From Streptomyces piniterrae (GTDB taxonomy: Bacteria; Actinomycetota; Actinomycetes; Streptomycetales; Streptomycetaceae), in the NCBI RefSeq assembly GCF_005048155.1, contig NZ_SUMB01000007.1:186001-250000 (forward strand): a stretch of 64,000 bases of DNA, written 5' to 3'. The notes below the pieces were generated by a model. That model saw only the letters and a program-made list of their open reading frames with translations, was not told the origin of the DNA and searched no databases. Positions within the stretch are counted from its first letter, which is position 1. Every line of letters starts with the position of its first letter. Both the position numbers and the translations under genes were made by a program. Shown here piece after piece: positions 24,481 to 32,188 of this stretch.

Positions 24481-26298
24481 TCACGCCTTTGCCTTGGTGA
24501 CGCCGATGGTCGCGTCTGCGTCGGGCAGGCGCTGTTGATCGGGCACATCGAGCTGGCCGGTCTCGTGGAATTCGAGCTGCTTCCTGCGGTCGGCGATGAG
24601 GCCCTCGGGGCGGAATCGCATGAGCAGGACGAGGGCGATGCCGAAGAGCAGCAGCTGGTAGTCCTGGAGGAAGTCGAGTTTGGCCGGGATGAGGAAGAGC
24701 AGTGCGGCGCCGACGAGGGGTCCGCTGAGGGTTCCCATGCCGCCGAGGATGACGGCGGCGAGGAGGAAGGCGGAGTTGGGGGGCTGGGGGCCGGCGAACT
24801 GGAACTGCTCGGGGGTGGCGGTGGTGACGACGTGGGCGTGCACGGTGCCGGCGAGTCCGGCGAGTGCGGCGCCGAGGGCGAAGGCCATGAGGCGGAGCCG
24901 GAAGCTGTTGATGCCCATGGCGATGGCGGCGGTTTCGTCTTCGCGGATGGCGATCCAGGCGCGGCCGATGCGGGAGGCCGCGGCGCGTCGGAAGACGAGG
25001 ACGACGAAGGCGGTCACGAGGATCATCAGCAGGTAGTAGTTGCCGTAGGTGGCGACGGGGATGCCGAGGATGTCGTGGGGTTCGCCGAAGTTGAAGCCGA
25101 AGATCTCCAGGTTGGGGATGTTCGGGATGCCCATGGCGCCGTTGGTGACGTCGGGTCCTGTGGTGCCGTTGAGGTTGAGCATGGCGATGCGGAAGATCTC
25201 ACCGAAGCCGAGGGTGACGATGGCGAGGTAGTCGCCGCGTAGCCGCAGGGTGGGGGCGCCGATGAGGACGCCGAACACCAGGGAGGCGGCGGCTCCGGTG
25301 AGGAGGGCTGCCCAGAAGGGGAACTGGATGCCCAGGGCGGATTCGGCGGAGCCGGAGACGAGGGCTGCGGCGTAGGCGCCGACGCCGAGGAAGGCGACGT
25401 ATCCGAGGTCGAGGAGGCCGGCGAGGCCGACGACGACGTTGAGGCCCAGGGCGACGGTGGCGAAGATCAGGATGTTGGCCCCGATGATCGTGTATTGGTC
25501 GGTGTCCTGGGTGAAGGGGAAGCTGGCGGCGGCGATGAAGGCGGCGCAGAGGGCCGGGCCGCGGTGTGCGTGGGTGAGTTCGGTGAGTCGCTTGATGAGT
25601 CCTGCCCGGTTGAGGGCGGGGATGGTGATCACCATGAAGACGAGGAAGCCGACGAAGGGGGCGCCGTCGTCGGTGTCGATGCCGTAGGTGAAGGCGAGGA
25701 GTCCGGCGGCGAAGGCGGCGGCGATGATGAGGATTTCGGCCCAGCCGGGGAGTTCGCGGGTGCGGCTTCGTACGGGGCTGGCGGCGAGGGACGTGGTGAA
25801 GCGTTGCCAGGCGCCGGCCGGGGGTGTGTCGGGGGTGTGGTCGGCGGGGAGGCCGAGTGCGGCGACCAGTGTGATCAGTGAGGTGGCGCCGGCGAGGAAG
25901 CCGCCTGGTTCGAGGTTGACGAGGCCGCCGAGTTGGACGGCTATGGAGATGAGGGTGAACCAGGTGGCGGCGAAGGTGGCGAGGGCGGCGAGGAGTACGG
26001 GTGCGTTGCGGCCGCCGGGGGTGAGCCATTGGAGGCCGCGGATGCCGAGTCCTGCTGCGGCGAGGAGGAGGGTGAGGATGCCGCCGACGAGGGTGAGGAT
26101 TTGGAGGCCGGCGGGGGATCCGTAGTAGGTGAGTTCGCCGGGGAAGTCGTTGCTCCAGGTCCAGGCGAGGCTCGTGGTGAGGGCGGTGGCGAGGGCGGCC
26201 GCTGCGGTGGTGATGCGGGCGGTGCGTTCGGGGAGGGGAAGCACGGCCGGGGCGCCCGGTGCGGTGGTTTTGGTGATCGTTGTGGTCATCGCTATCAC
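24481..26298 (-). CDS. livM: Branched-chain amino acid ABC transporter permease
   Basis: 605 residues from the GTG at 26298, which overlaps the livH stop (GTGA); the ATG at 26289 is an alternative. The C-terminal about 340 residues are the conserved permease (NVVVGLAGLLDLGYVAFLGV and FRIGRAWIAIREDETAAIAM-like helices, with the EAA-type loop). The N-terminal about 250 residues add further membrane helices (ARITTAAAALATALTTSLAW, ILTLVGGILTLLLAAAGLGI, VLLAALATFAATW). This makes it longer than proteobacterial LivM, as is usual in Streptomyces. Confidence 0.92.
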   Translation of the reverse strand: MIAMTTTITKTTAPGAPAVLPLPERTARITTAAAALATALTTSLAWTWSNDFPGELTYYGSPAGLQILTLVGGILTLLLAAAGLGIRGLQWLTPGGRNAPVLLAALATFAATWFTLISIAVQLGGLVNLEPGGFLAGATSLITLVAALGLPADHTPDTPPAGAWQRFTTSLAASPVRSRTRELPGWAEILIIAAAFAAGLLAFTYGIDTDDGAPFVGFLVFMVITIPALNRAGLIKRLTELTHAHRGPALCAAFIAAASFPFTQDTDQYTIIGANILIFATVALGLNVVVGLAGLLDLGYVAFLGVGAYAAALVSGSAESALGIQFPFWAALLTGAAASLVFGVLIGAPTLRLRGDYLAIVTLGFGEIFRIAMLNLNGTTGPDVTNGAMGIPNIPNLEIFGFNFGEPHDILGIPVATYGNYYLLMILVTAFVVLVFRRAAASRIGRAWIAIREDETAAIAMGINSFRLRLMAFALGAALAGLAGTVHAHVVTTATPEQFQFAGPQPPNSAFLLAAVILGGMGTLSGPLVGAALLFLIPAKLDFLQDYQLLLFGIALVLLMRFRPEGLIADRRKQLEFHETGQLDVPDQQRLPDADATIGVTKAKA

Positions 26299-27224
26299 GC
26301 CCGATCCGCGACGCGTTCGCCCAGTAGGCCTTGTGGTCTCAGGAGGAGTACGAGGATGAGGAGGACGAAGGCCCAGACGTCCTTCCAGGCTCCGCCGCCG
26401 AATTGCTGCATGCCGGGGATTTCTTCGATGTAGGCGGTGGCCAGGGATTCGGCGACGCCGAGGACGACGCCGCCGAGCATGGCGCCGTAGATGTTGCCGA
26501 TGCCGCCGAGGACGGCGGCGGTGAAGGCCTTGAGGCCCATGATGAAGCCCATGCGGAACTGGACCTCGCCGGTGCGCAGGCCGTAGGCGACGGCGGCGAC
26601 GCCGGCGAACGCGGCGCCGATGGCGAAGGCGAGGACGATGATCCGGTCGGTGTTGATGCCCATGAGCTTGGCGGTGTCGCGGTCCTGGGCGGTGGCCTGC
26701 ATGGCGCGGCCGCTGCGGGTCTTGGACACGAAGAAGCCGAGGGCGATCATGCACGCGGGCGCTGCGATGAGGACGAAGAGGTCGCCGCGTTGGACGGTGG
26801 CGCCCAGGATGTCGAAGGAGTGGCCCTTGAACTGGGGGAAGACGCGGGCTTTGTTGCCGCCGGGGTACCACTTCCAGATGGCTTGCTGGAGGGCGATGGA
26901 GAGGCCGATGGCGGTGATGAGTGGGGCTAGGCGGGGTGCGCCGCGGAGGGGGCGGTAGGCGAAGCGTTCGGCGGCGACGCCGACGAGGACGGATACCGCG
27001 ATGCCGCCGATGAGCATGATCGGCAGGGCGAGAATGAGTGAGGTGCCGGTGGGGAGGGCGAGGTAGACGCTGAGTGCGCCGAAGCCGCCGACCATGAATA
27101 TCTCGCCGTGGGCGAAGTTGATGAGCTGGACAATTCCGTAGACCATCGTGTAGCCGATCGCGATGAGTCCGTACATCGCGCCGAGGATGAGTCCGTTGGC
27201 CAGCTGTTGCGGCAGTTCGTTCAC
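26295..27224 (-). CDS. livH: Branched-chain amino acid ABC transporter permease
   Basis: 309 residues, polytopic. The opening QQLANGLILGAMYGLIAIGY and the segment VQLINFAHGEIFMVGGFGAL are hallmarks of LivH. The last part contains the permease loop (FMGLKAFTAAVLGGIGNIYG-like). It is the first permease gene after livK, separated by a strong hairpin. Confidence 0.94.
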   Translation of the reverse strand: MNELPQQLANGLILGAMYGLIAIGYTMVYGIVQLINFAHGEIFMVGGFGALSVYLALPTGTSLILALPIMLIGGIAVSVLVGVAAERFAYRPLRGAPRLAPLITAIGLSIALQQAIWKWYPGGNKARVFPQFKGHSFDILGATVQRGDLFVLIAAPACMIALGFFVSKTRSGRAMQATAQDRDTAKLMGINTDRIIVLAFAIGAAFAGVAAVAYGLRTGEVQFRMGFIMGLKAFTAAVLGGIGNIYGAMLGGVVLGVAESLATAYIEEIPGMQQFGGGAWKDVWAFVLLILVLLLRPQGLLGERVADRA

Positions 27225-27289
27225 CGCAGGGCCTCCGTTGCGTGGGAGTTACGAGGTTCCGGGGGGTAGCCGGTGTGCCGGTGTGCCAC

Positions 27290-27329
27290 GGGCCGCGCCA
27301 GGGTGGTTTGTGGCGCCCTGGCGCGGCCC
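27290..27329 (-). terminator. Perfect 14-bp hairpin between livK and livH (attenuator or mRNA stabiliser)
   Basis: GGGCCGCGCCAGGG (27290-27303), a 12-nt loop and CCCTGGCGCGGCCC (27316-27329). Located between the abundant binding-protein gene and the rest of the operon, it probably causes partial termination or protects the livK message, giving more binding protein than permease. Confidence 0.75.
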
Positions 27330-27369
27330 GGTGTGTCGGCGTTGAGGGGTCTCGTCGGTGGGTCGGCTC

Positions 27370-28593
27370 TTACTTCTTGAAGGGGGCGCTGTAGCGGGAG
27401 GCCCACTCACCCTTGTCGACCTGGTAGGCGGTGATCATGGTGTTGGTGGTGTCGCCGTACTTGTCGAAGGCGACGGGGCCGGTGACGCCGTCGAAGGTGA
27501 CCTTGTTCATGGCTTCGGAGACCTTCTTGCGGGCGTCTTCGGGGAGCTTGCCGTCGTTGTCGCCGACGACTGCCTTGACGGCCTGGATGAGGGCCCAGGT
27601 GGCGTCGTAGGTGGAGCCGCCGTAGGCCTCGTAGGCCTCCTTGAAGCCGGCTGCCTTGTAGTCGGCGATGAACTTCTTGGCGGAGGGGAGTTCTTCGACG
27701 GGCTTGCCGACGGAGGAGGCGTAGTCGCCCTGTGCCTTCTTGTTGAGCTTGATGTAGTCGGCGCTGTACATGCCGTCGCCGCCCATGAGGGGGACGGTGA
27801 CGCCGCCGTCCTTGAGCTGCTGGCTCAGGGGGCCGGAGGCGGGGTACTCGCCGCCGTAGAAGACGAGGTCGGGCTTGGCGGACTTGACCTTGGAGACGAC
27901 GGCCTTGAAGTCACGGTCGTCGGGGCTGACGTGTTCGGTGCCGACGATCTTGCCGCCGAGCTTGGTGAACTGGTCCTTGAAGGAGGAGGCCAGGCCGACG
28001 CCGTAGGTCTTCTGGTCGTCGATGATGTAGGCCTTCTTGGTCTTCAGCTTCTCGTAGGCGTACTGCCCGTCGAAGGCGCCCTGTACCTCGTCGGTGGTGG
28101 CGGTGCGGAAGTACGTGGGGAAGGGGCGGACGCGCTTGTCCTTGCGCCAGTCGGGGCCCTGGGTCAGGTCGGGCGTGGTGTTCGCCGGGGAGATCAGGGT
28201 GAGGTTGTTCTGCTTGGAGACCTGCTGCATGGACTGGGCGACGCCGGAGTTGAGCGGGCCGACGATGCCGAGGACGTCCTCGTCGCCGGCGAGCTTGGTG
28301 GTGTTCTGCTGGCCGACGTTTGGCAGGGCCTTGTCGTCGAGGGCTTCGAGTTTGAAGGTGACGCCCTTGACTTCGCCGGCCTTGTTGGCGTTGTCGATGG
28401 CGAGCTGGGCGGAGTTGCGGATGCCCAGACCGAGGGCGGAGAGCTCCCCGGTGGTCGGGGCGTCGAGCCCGATGACGACGGTTGCGTTGGAGCCGTCGCC
28501 GCTCTTGTTGTCGCCGCGGGAGCCGCACGCGGAGAGCGTGAGGGCGCCTGCGGTGACTGCGGTGGTGAGGATGAGCAAGGAACGGTGACGCAC
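27370..28593 (-). CDS. livK: Branched-chain amino acid-binding lipoprotein
   Basis: 407 residues from a GTG behind GGAAAGGA. A signal peptide ends in the lipobox LSAC (Cys at about residue 23), followed by a Gly/Ser/Asp linker. The type I periplasmic-binding fold is clear: VVIGLDAPTTGELSALGLGI, DNANKAGEVKGVTFKLEALD, GIVGPLNSGVAQSM, LISPANTTPDL and FRTATTDEVQG. The mature lipoprotein captures the amino acid outside the membrane and passes it to LivHM. Confidence 0.93.
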   Translation of the reverse strand: MRHRSLLILTTAVTAGALTLSACGSRGDNKSGDGSNATVVIGLDAPTTGELSALGLGIRNSAQLAIDNANKAGEVKGVTFKLEALDDKALPNVGQQNTTKLAGDEDVLGIVGPLNSGVAQSMQQVSKQNNLTLISPANTTPDLTQGPDWRKDKRVRPFPTYFRTATTDEVQGAFDGQYAYEKLKTKKAYIIDDQKTYGVGLASSFKDQFTKLGGKIVGTEHVSPDDRDFKAVVSKVKSAKPDLVFYGGEYPASGPLSQQLKDGGVTVPLMGGDGMYSADYIKLNKKAQGDYASSVGKPVEELPSAKKFIADYKAAGFKEAYEAYGGSTYDATWALIQAVKAVVGDNDGKLPEDARKKVSEAMNKVTFDGVTGPVAFDKYGDTTNTMITAYQVDKGEWASRYSAPFKK

Positions 28594-28995
28594 GATCAGT
28601 CCTTTCCCTGGCGCGGCCAGTGCTGTCGCATGGCCTTTTCACGTCGGGCTGTACGGGGGTGGTACAGGGTCCGTGCTGGGTGCACGCCCGGCGGCGCGGT
28701 GACTGGCGGTGACTTTAGGGCCGTGTTCTTCGCTCCGGGAGTGGCGCTGGCCAGGATGTGACGCTCTTGTTATGACATGCGATGAGCGTTTCGCCTCCAT
28801 GCTCCTTACATCCGGGGTGCGGACGTTGTGCGGAGGACGAACTTGCACTTCCGCGGGGGATTGCGGCACGGAGTGACGAATGGCGTCCGGTTATCGGATA
28901 CGTCGGGTGTGGTGGGGCGTCGGCCGGTGCGGGGCTTGGGGTGTGGGGGTGGTGCGACATGGCGTGCGTGTTACGCAGCGTTACAAGAATGTGTG
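28594..28995. other. Non-coding upstream region of livK
   Basis: No gene is supported on either strand. The only structure seen is an inverted pair ACGCTC (28761-28766) and GAGCGT (28784-28789) about 170 bp before livK, and a repeated GTTAC element near 28970 (GTGTTACGCAGCGTTAC). A clear -10/-35 pair was not found, so the promoter of the liv operon is unassigned. Confidence 0.4.
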
Positions 28996-29029
28996 CGGCC
29001 CCGCTCCCGGGTGTCCGGGGGCGGGGCCG
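28996..29029 (-). terminator. Terminator after the PaaI thioesterase gene
   Basis: A 15-bp stem with one mismatch: CGGCCCCGCTCCCGG (28996-29010) and CCGGGGGCGGGGCCG (29015-29029), with a GTGT loop. Confidence 0.8.
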
Positions 29030-29051
29030 TGGTGGTGGGTTGCGGTGCTGG

Positions 29052-29525
29052 TCAGCCGCGGTAGGCGTCGGTGTCCACGTCGCGCAGCATGCAGGTCAGG
29101 CGGGCGGTGCAGAGCCGCTTGTCGTGTTCGTCGGTGATGACGATTTCGTAGGTGGCGGTGGAGCGGCCGCGGTGGACGGGGGTGGCGACGCCGGTGACGA
29201 GGCCGGAGCGGGTGCCGCGGTGGTGGGTGCAGTTGAGGTCGACGCCGACGGCGAGTTTGGTGGGGCCGCCGTGGAGCATGGCGCCGACGGAGCCGAGGGT
29301 TTCGGCCAGTACGGCGGAGGCGCCGCCGTGCAGGAGCCCGTAGGGCTGGGTGTTGCCCTCGACGGGCATGGTGCCGACGACGCGGTCCGGTGCGGCCTCG
29401 GTGACCTGCACGCTCATCCGCTCGCCGAGGTGTCCGGCGGAGAACAGGGCGGCCAGGTCGAGGCCGAGGCCGGCCCACTGGTCGAGGATCTCCTGCGGAA
29501 ACTTGGTCGTGCTCTGCTCACCCAT
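29052..29525 (-). CDS. PaaI-family hotdog-fold thioesterase
   Basis: 157 residues, ATG behind GGAGACG. The hotdog signature GLLHGGASAVLAETLGSVGA holds the catalytic-helix region, preceded by GTMPVEGNTQPYG and followed by AVGVDLNCTHHRGTRSG and RRLCTARLTCML-like strands. Such enzymes hydrolyse acyl- or aryl-CoA thioesters, for example stalled phenylacetyl-CoA-derived intermediates. An AGCAAGCGCT palindrome lies upstream. It is a single-gene unit between the liv operon and the FdhF-like gene. Confidence 0.85.
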   Translation of the reverse strand: MGEQSTTKFPQEILDQWAGLGLDLAALFSAGHLGERMSVQVTEAAPDRVVGTMPVEGNTQPYGLLHGGASAVLAETLGSVGAMLHGGPTKLAVGVDLNCTHHRGTRSGLVTGVATPVHRGRSTATYEIVITDEHDKRLCTARLTCMLRDVDTDAYRG

Positions 29526-29588
29526 GGCCTGCGTCTCCGTTCGCTCGCGCGTGATCGCCGTCGATCTGTGCCTGTTCCTATCAGGCCA

Positions 29589-29604
29589 CTGAGCAAGCGC
29601 TCAG
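29589..29604. promoter_or_regulatory. Palindrome CTGAGC-AAGC-GCTCAG upstream of the thioesterase gene
   Basis: Perfect 6-bp arms around AAGC, 64 bp upstream of the thioesterase ATG. The core AGCAAGCGCT resembles operators of TetR-type regulators of acyl-CoA and aromatic catabolism genes (from memory). No such regulator is encoded nearby. Confidence 0.45.
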
Positions 29605-29641
29605 GCCGGGGTGCCGTTGCCCCCCGTCGGCCTGCGCCCGG

Positions 29642-31927
29642 TCAGCTCGGGAGCGTGCTCTCCAGGCGGATGACCAGGGACTTCGCGGCCGGGGTGTTGC
29701 TGGTGTCGGCGGTGTGGTCGAGCGGGATGAGGACGTTGGTCTCGGGGTAGTAGGCGGCCGCGCAGCCGCGGGCGGTGGGGTAGTGGACGACGCGGAAGCC
29801 GGGGGCGCGCCGTTCGCTGCCGTCGGTCCATTCGCTGACCAGGTCGGCGTAGGTGCCGTCGGCGAATCCGAGGGCGCGGGCGTCGTCGGGGTTGACCAGG
29901 ACGACGCGGCGGCCGTTCTTGATGCCGCGGTAGCGGTCGTCGAGCCCGTAGATGGTGGTGTTGTACTGGTCGTGGGAGCGCAGTGTCTGCAGCAGCAGGC
30001 GCCCTTCGGGGAGCGCGGGGTATTCGACCGGTGCGGCGGTGAAGTTGGCCTTCCCGGTGGTGGTGGGGAATTGCCGCTTGTCCCGGGGGGCGTGCGGGAG
30101 TGTGAAGCCCCCGGGGTGGGCGACCTTGGTGTTGAAGTCCTCGAAGCCGGGGACGACGTGCGAGATGCGGTCGCGGATCGTGGCGTAGTCGTTCTCGAAC
30201 TCCGCCCAGGGGGTGTGGCTGCGGTCGCCGAGGACGCGGCGGGCCAGGCGGGTCACGATGGCGGTTTCGGACAGCAGATGGGGGCCGGCGGGCTCCAGGC
30301 GGCCGCGGGAGGCGTGCACCATGCCCATGGAGTCCTCGACGGTCACGAACTGCTCGCCGCCGGCCTGGAGGTCGCGCTCGGTGCGGCCGAGGGTGGGCAG
30401 GATCAGGGCGCGGGCGCCGGTGACCACGTGCGAGCGGTTGAGTTTGGTGGAGACGTGGACGGTGAGCCGGGCGCGGCGTACCGCGGCCTCGGTGACGTCG
30501 GTGTCGGGGGTGGCGGAGACGAAGTTGCCGCCCATGGCGAGGAACACCTTGGCCCGGCCGTCGCGCAGCGCCCGGATGGCGTGGACGACGTCGTAGCCGT
30601 GTTCGCGGGGCGGGGCGAAGCCGAACTCCTTCTCCAGGGCGTCGAGGAAGGCGGGGGCGGGCCGTTCGAAGATGCCCATGGTGCGGTCGCCCTGGACGTT
30701 GCTGTGGCCGCGTACGGGGCAGACGCCGGCGCCGGGGCGGCCGATGTTGCCGCGCAGCAGGAGGAAGTTGACGACTTCCTTGATGGTGGGGACGGCGTGC
30801 TTGTGCTGGGTCAGGCCCATCGCCCAGCACACGATGGTGCGTTTCGAGGCGAGGATCATGGCCAGCGCGCGGTCGATCTCCTCGCGGGTCAGGCCGGTGG
30901 CGCGCAGCGTCTCGTCCCAGTCGTCGCCGGCGCGGGCGGTCCGCGCGAACTCCTCGTATCCGTGGGTGTGGGCGCGTACGAACTCCTCGTCGACGGCTCC
31001 GTCCGTGTCGAGGATCAGTCGGTTGAGGGCGCGGAAGAGTGCCTGGTCGCCGCCGAGCCGTACCTGGAGGAAGAGGTCGGTGAGGGCGGTGCCGCCGCCG
31101 GCGAGGCCGCGCGGGGTCTGCGGGTTCTTGAACCGTTCCAGGCCGGCTTCGGGCAGCGGATTGATCGAGATGATCTTTGTGCCGCCGGCCTTGGCCTTTT
31201 CCAGGGCGGTGAGCATCCGGGGGTGGTTGGTGCCCGGGTTCTGGCCGGCGATGATGATCAGGTCGGACTTGTAGAGGTCGTCGAGCAGGACGCTGCCCTT
31301 GCCGATGCCGATGGTGTCGGTGAGCGCGGAGCCCGACGACTCGTGGCACATGTTGGAGCAGTCGGGGAGGTTGTTGGTGCCGAATTCCCGGGCGAAGAGC
31401 TGGTAGAGGAAGGCGGCTTCGTTGCTGGTGCGTCCTGAGGTGTAGAAGACGGCTTCGTCGGGGGAGTCGAGTGCGGTGAGCTCCTCGCCGATGATGTCGA
31501 AGGCCCGCTCCCAGGGGACGGGGACGTAGTGGTCGGCGCCCTCGGCCAGGTACATGGGGTGGGTGAGGCGGCCCTGCTGGCCGAGCCAGTAGCCGCTGCG
31601 GCCGGCGAGGTCGGTGACGGAGTGGGCGGCGAAGAAGTCCGGGGTGACGCGGCGCAGGGTGGCCTCTTCGGCGACGGCCTTGGCGCCGTTCTCGCAGAAT
31701 TCGGCGGCGTGCCGCTTGTCGGCCTCGGGCCAGGCGCAGCCGGGGCAGTCGAAGCCGTCCTTCTGGTTGACCCGGAGGAGGGTGAGCGCGGTGCGGCGCA
31801 CGCCCATCTGCTGCTGGGAGACGCGCAGGGTGTGGGCGAGGGCCGGCAGGCCGGCGGCGGCGTGCTGGGGTGCGCTGACCTCGGGTGCGTCCTGGACGGG
31901 GTCCGACGCGGGCGGCTTGCCTGCCAT
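29642..31927 (-). CDS. FdhF/YdeP-family molybdopterin oxidoreductase
   Basis: 761 residues from the ATG at 31927, chosen over an ATG 42 nt upstream because AAGGGAGAG stands before it. It belongs to the bis-MGD oxidoreductases of the YdeP type: FDCPGCAWPEADKRHA near the N terminus, PDCSNMCHESSGSAL in the substrate region, AGQNPGTNHPRML, VNFLLLRGNIGRPGAGVCPV, and the C-terminal MGD-binding domain ending in ...TPAAKSLVIRL. It has no N-terminal [4Fe-4S] CxxCxxxC motif and no Sec/Cys as in true formate dehydrogenase FdhF, so the reaction is uncertain. It is divergent from polA. Confidence 0.88.
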   Translation of the reverse strand: MAGKPPASDPVQDAPEVSAPQHAAAGLPALAHTLRVSQQQMGVRRTALTLLRVNQKDGFDCPGCAWPEADKRHAAEFCENGAKAVAEEATLRRVTPDFFAAHSVTDLAGRSGYWLGQQGRLTHPMYLAEGADHYVPVPWERAFDIIGEELTALDSPDEAVFYTSGRTSNEAAFLYQLFAREFGTNNLPDCSNMCHESSGSALTDTIGIGKGSVLLDDLYKSDLIIIAGQNPGTNHPRMLTALEKAKAGGTKIISINPLPEAGLERFKNPQTPRGLAGGGTALTDLFLQVRLGGDQALFRALNRLILDTDGAVDEEFVRAHTHGYEEFARTARAGDDWDETLRATGLTREEIDRALAMILASKRTIVCWAMGLTQHKHAVPTIKEVVNFLLLRGNIGRPGAGVCPVRGHSNVQGDRTMGIFERPAPAFLDALEKEFGFAPPREHGYDVVHAIRALRDGRAKVFLAMGGNFVSATPDTDVTEAAVRRARLTVHVSTKLNRSHVVTGARALILPTLGRTERDLQAGGEQFVTVEDSMGMVHASRGRLEPAGPHLLSETAIVTRLARRVLGDRSHTPWAEFENDYATIRDRISHVVPGFEDFNTKVAHPGGFTLPHAPRDKRQFPTTTGKANFTAAPVEYPALPEGRLLLQTLRSHDQYNTTIYGLDDRYRGIKNGRRVVLVNPDDARALGFADGTYADLVSEWTDGSERRAPGFRVVHYPTARGCAAAYYPETNVLIPLDHTADTSNTPAAKSLVIRLESTLPS

Positions 31928-32001
31928 GGCGCTCTCCCTTGAGCCGTGGGCTGTGTTGTCTCCGGTCATGCGGCTGCCCGCTCCGCCGGGGTGTGGTGGA
32001 G

Positions 32002-32032
32002 CGTTGCCGTACGGAGCGGATCGTTGCCGTAC
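32002..32032. promoter_or_regulatory. Direct repeat CGTTGCCGTAC upstream of the FdhF-like gene
   Basis: Two identical 11-bp copies (32002-32012 and 32022-32032), start to start 20 bp, i.e. two helical turns. They lie about 75-105 bp upstream of the oxidoreductase start and 157 bp from polA. This geometry is typical of tandem binding of a regulator on one DNA face. Confidence 0.45.
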
Positions 32033-32188
32033 ACATCCGATCCTGTCACGAGCGGGGCGGCGGCGGGGCGGGGACGGCGGTGCGGGCGTCGCGTGGACGG
32101 TCGGGGGCCGGTCGCGCGGACGGCTGCGGGGCGGGCGGGCAGGCGGCCGCGGCGGGGATTGTCAGTGGGGCGTGGCAGGATCGGGGGC

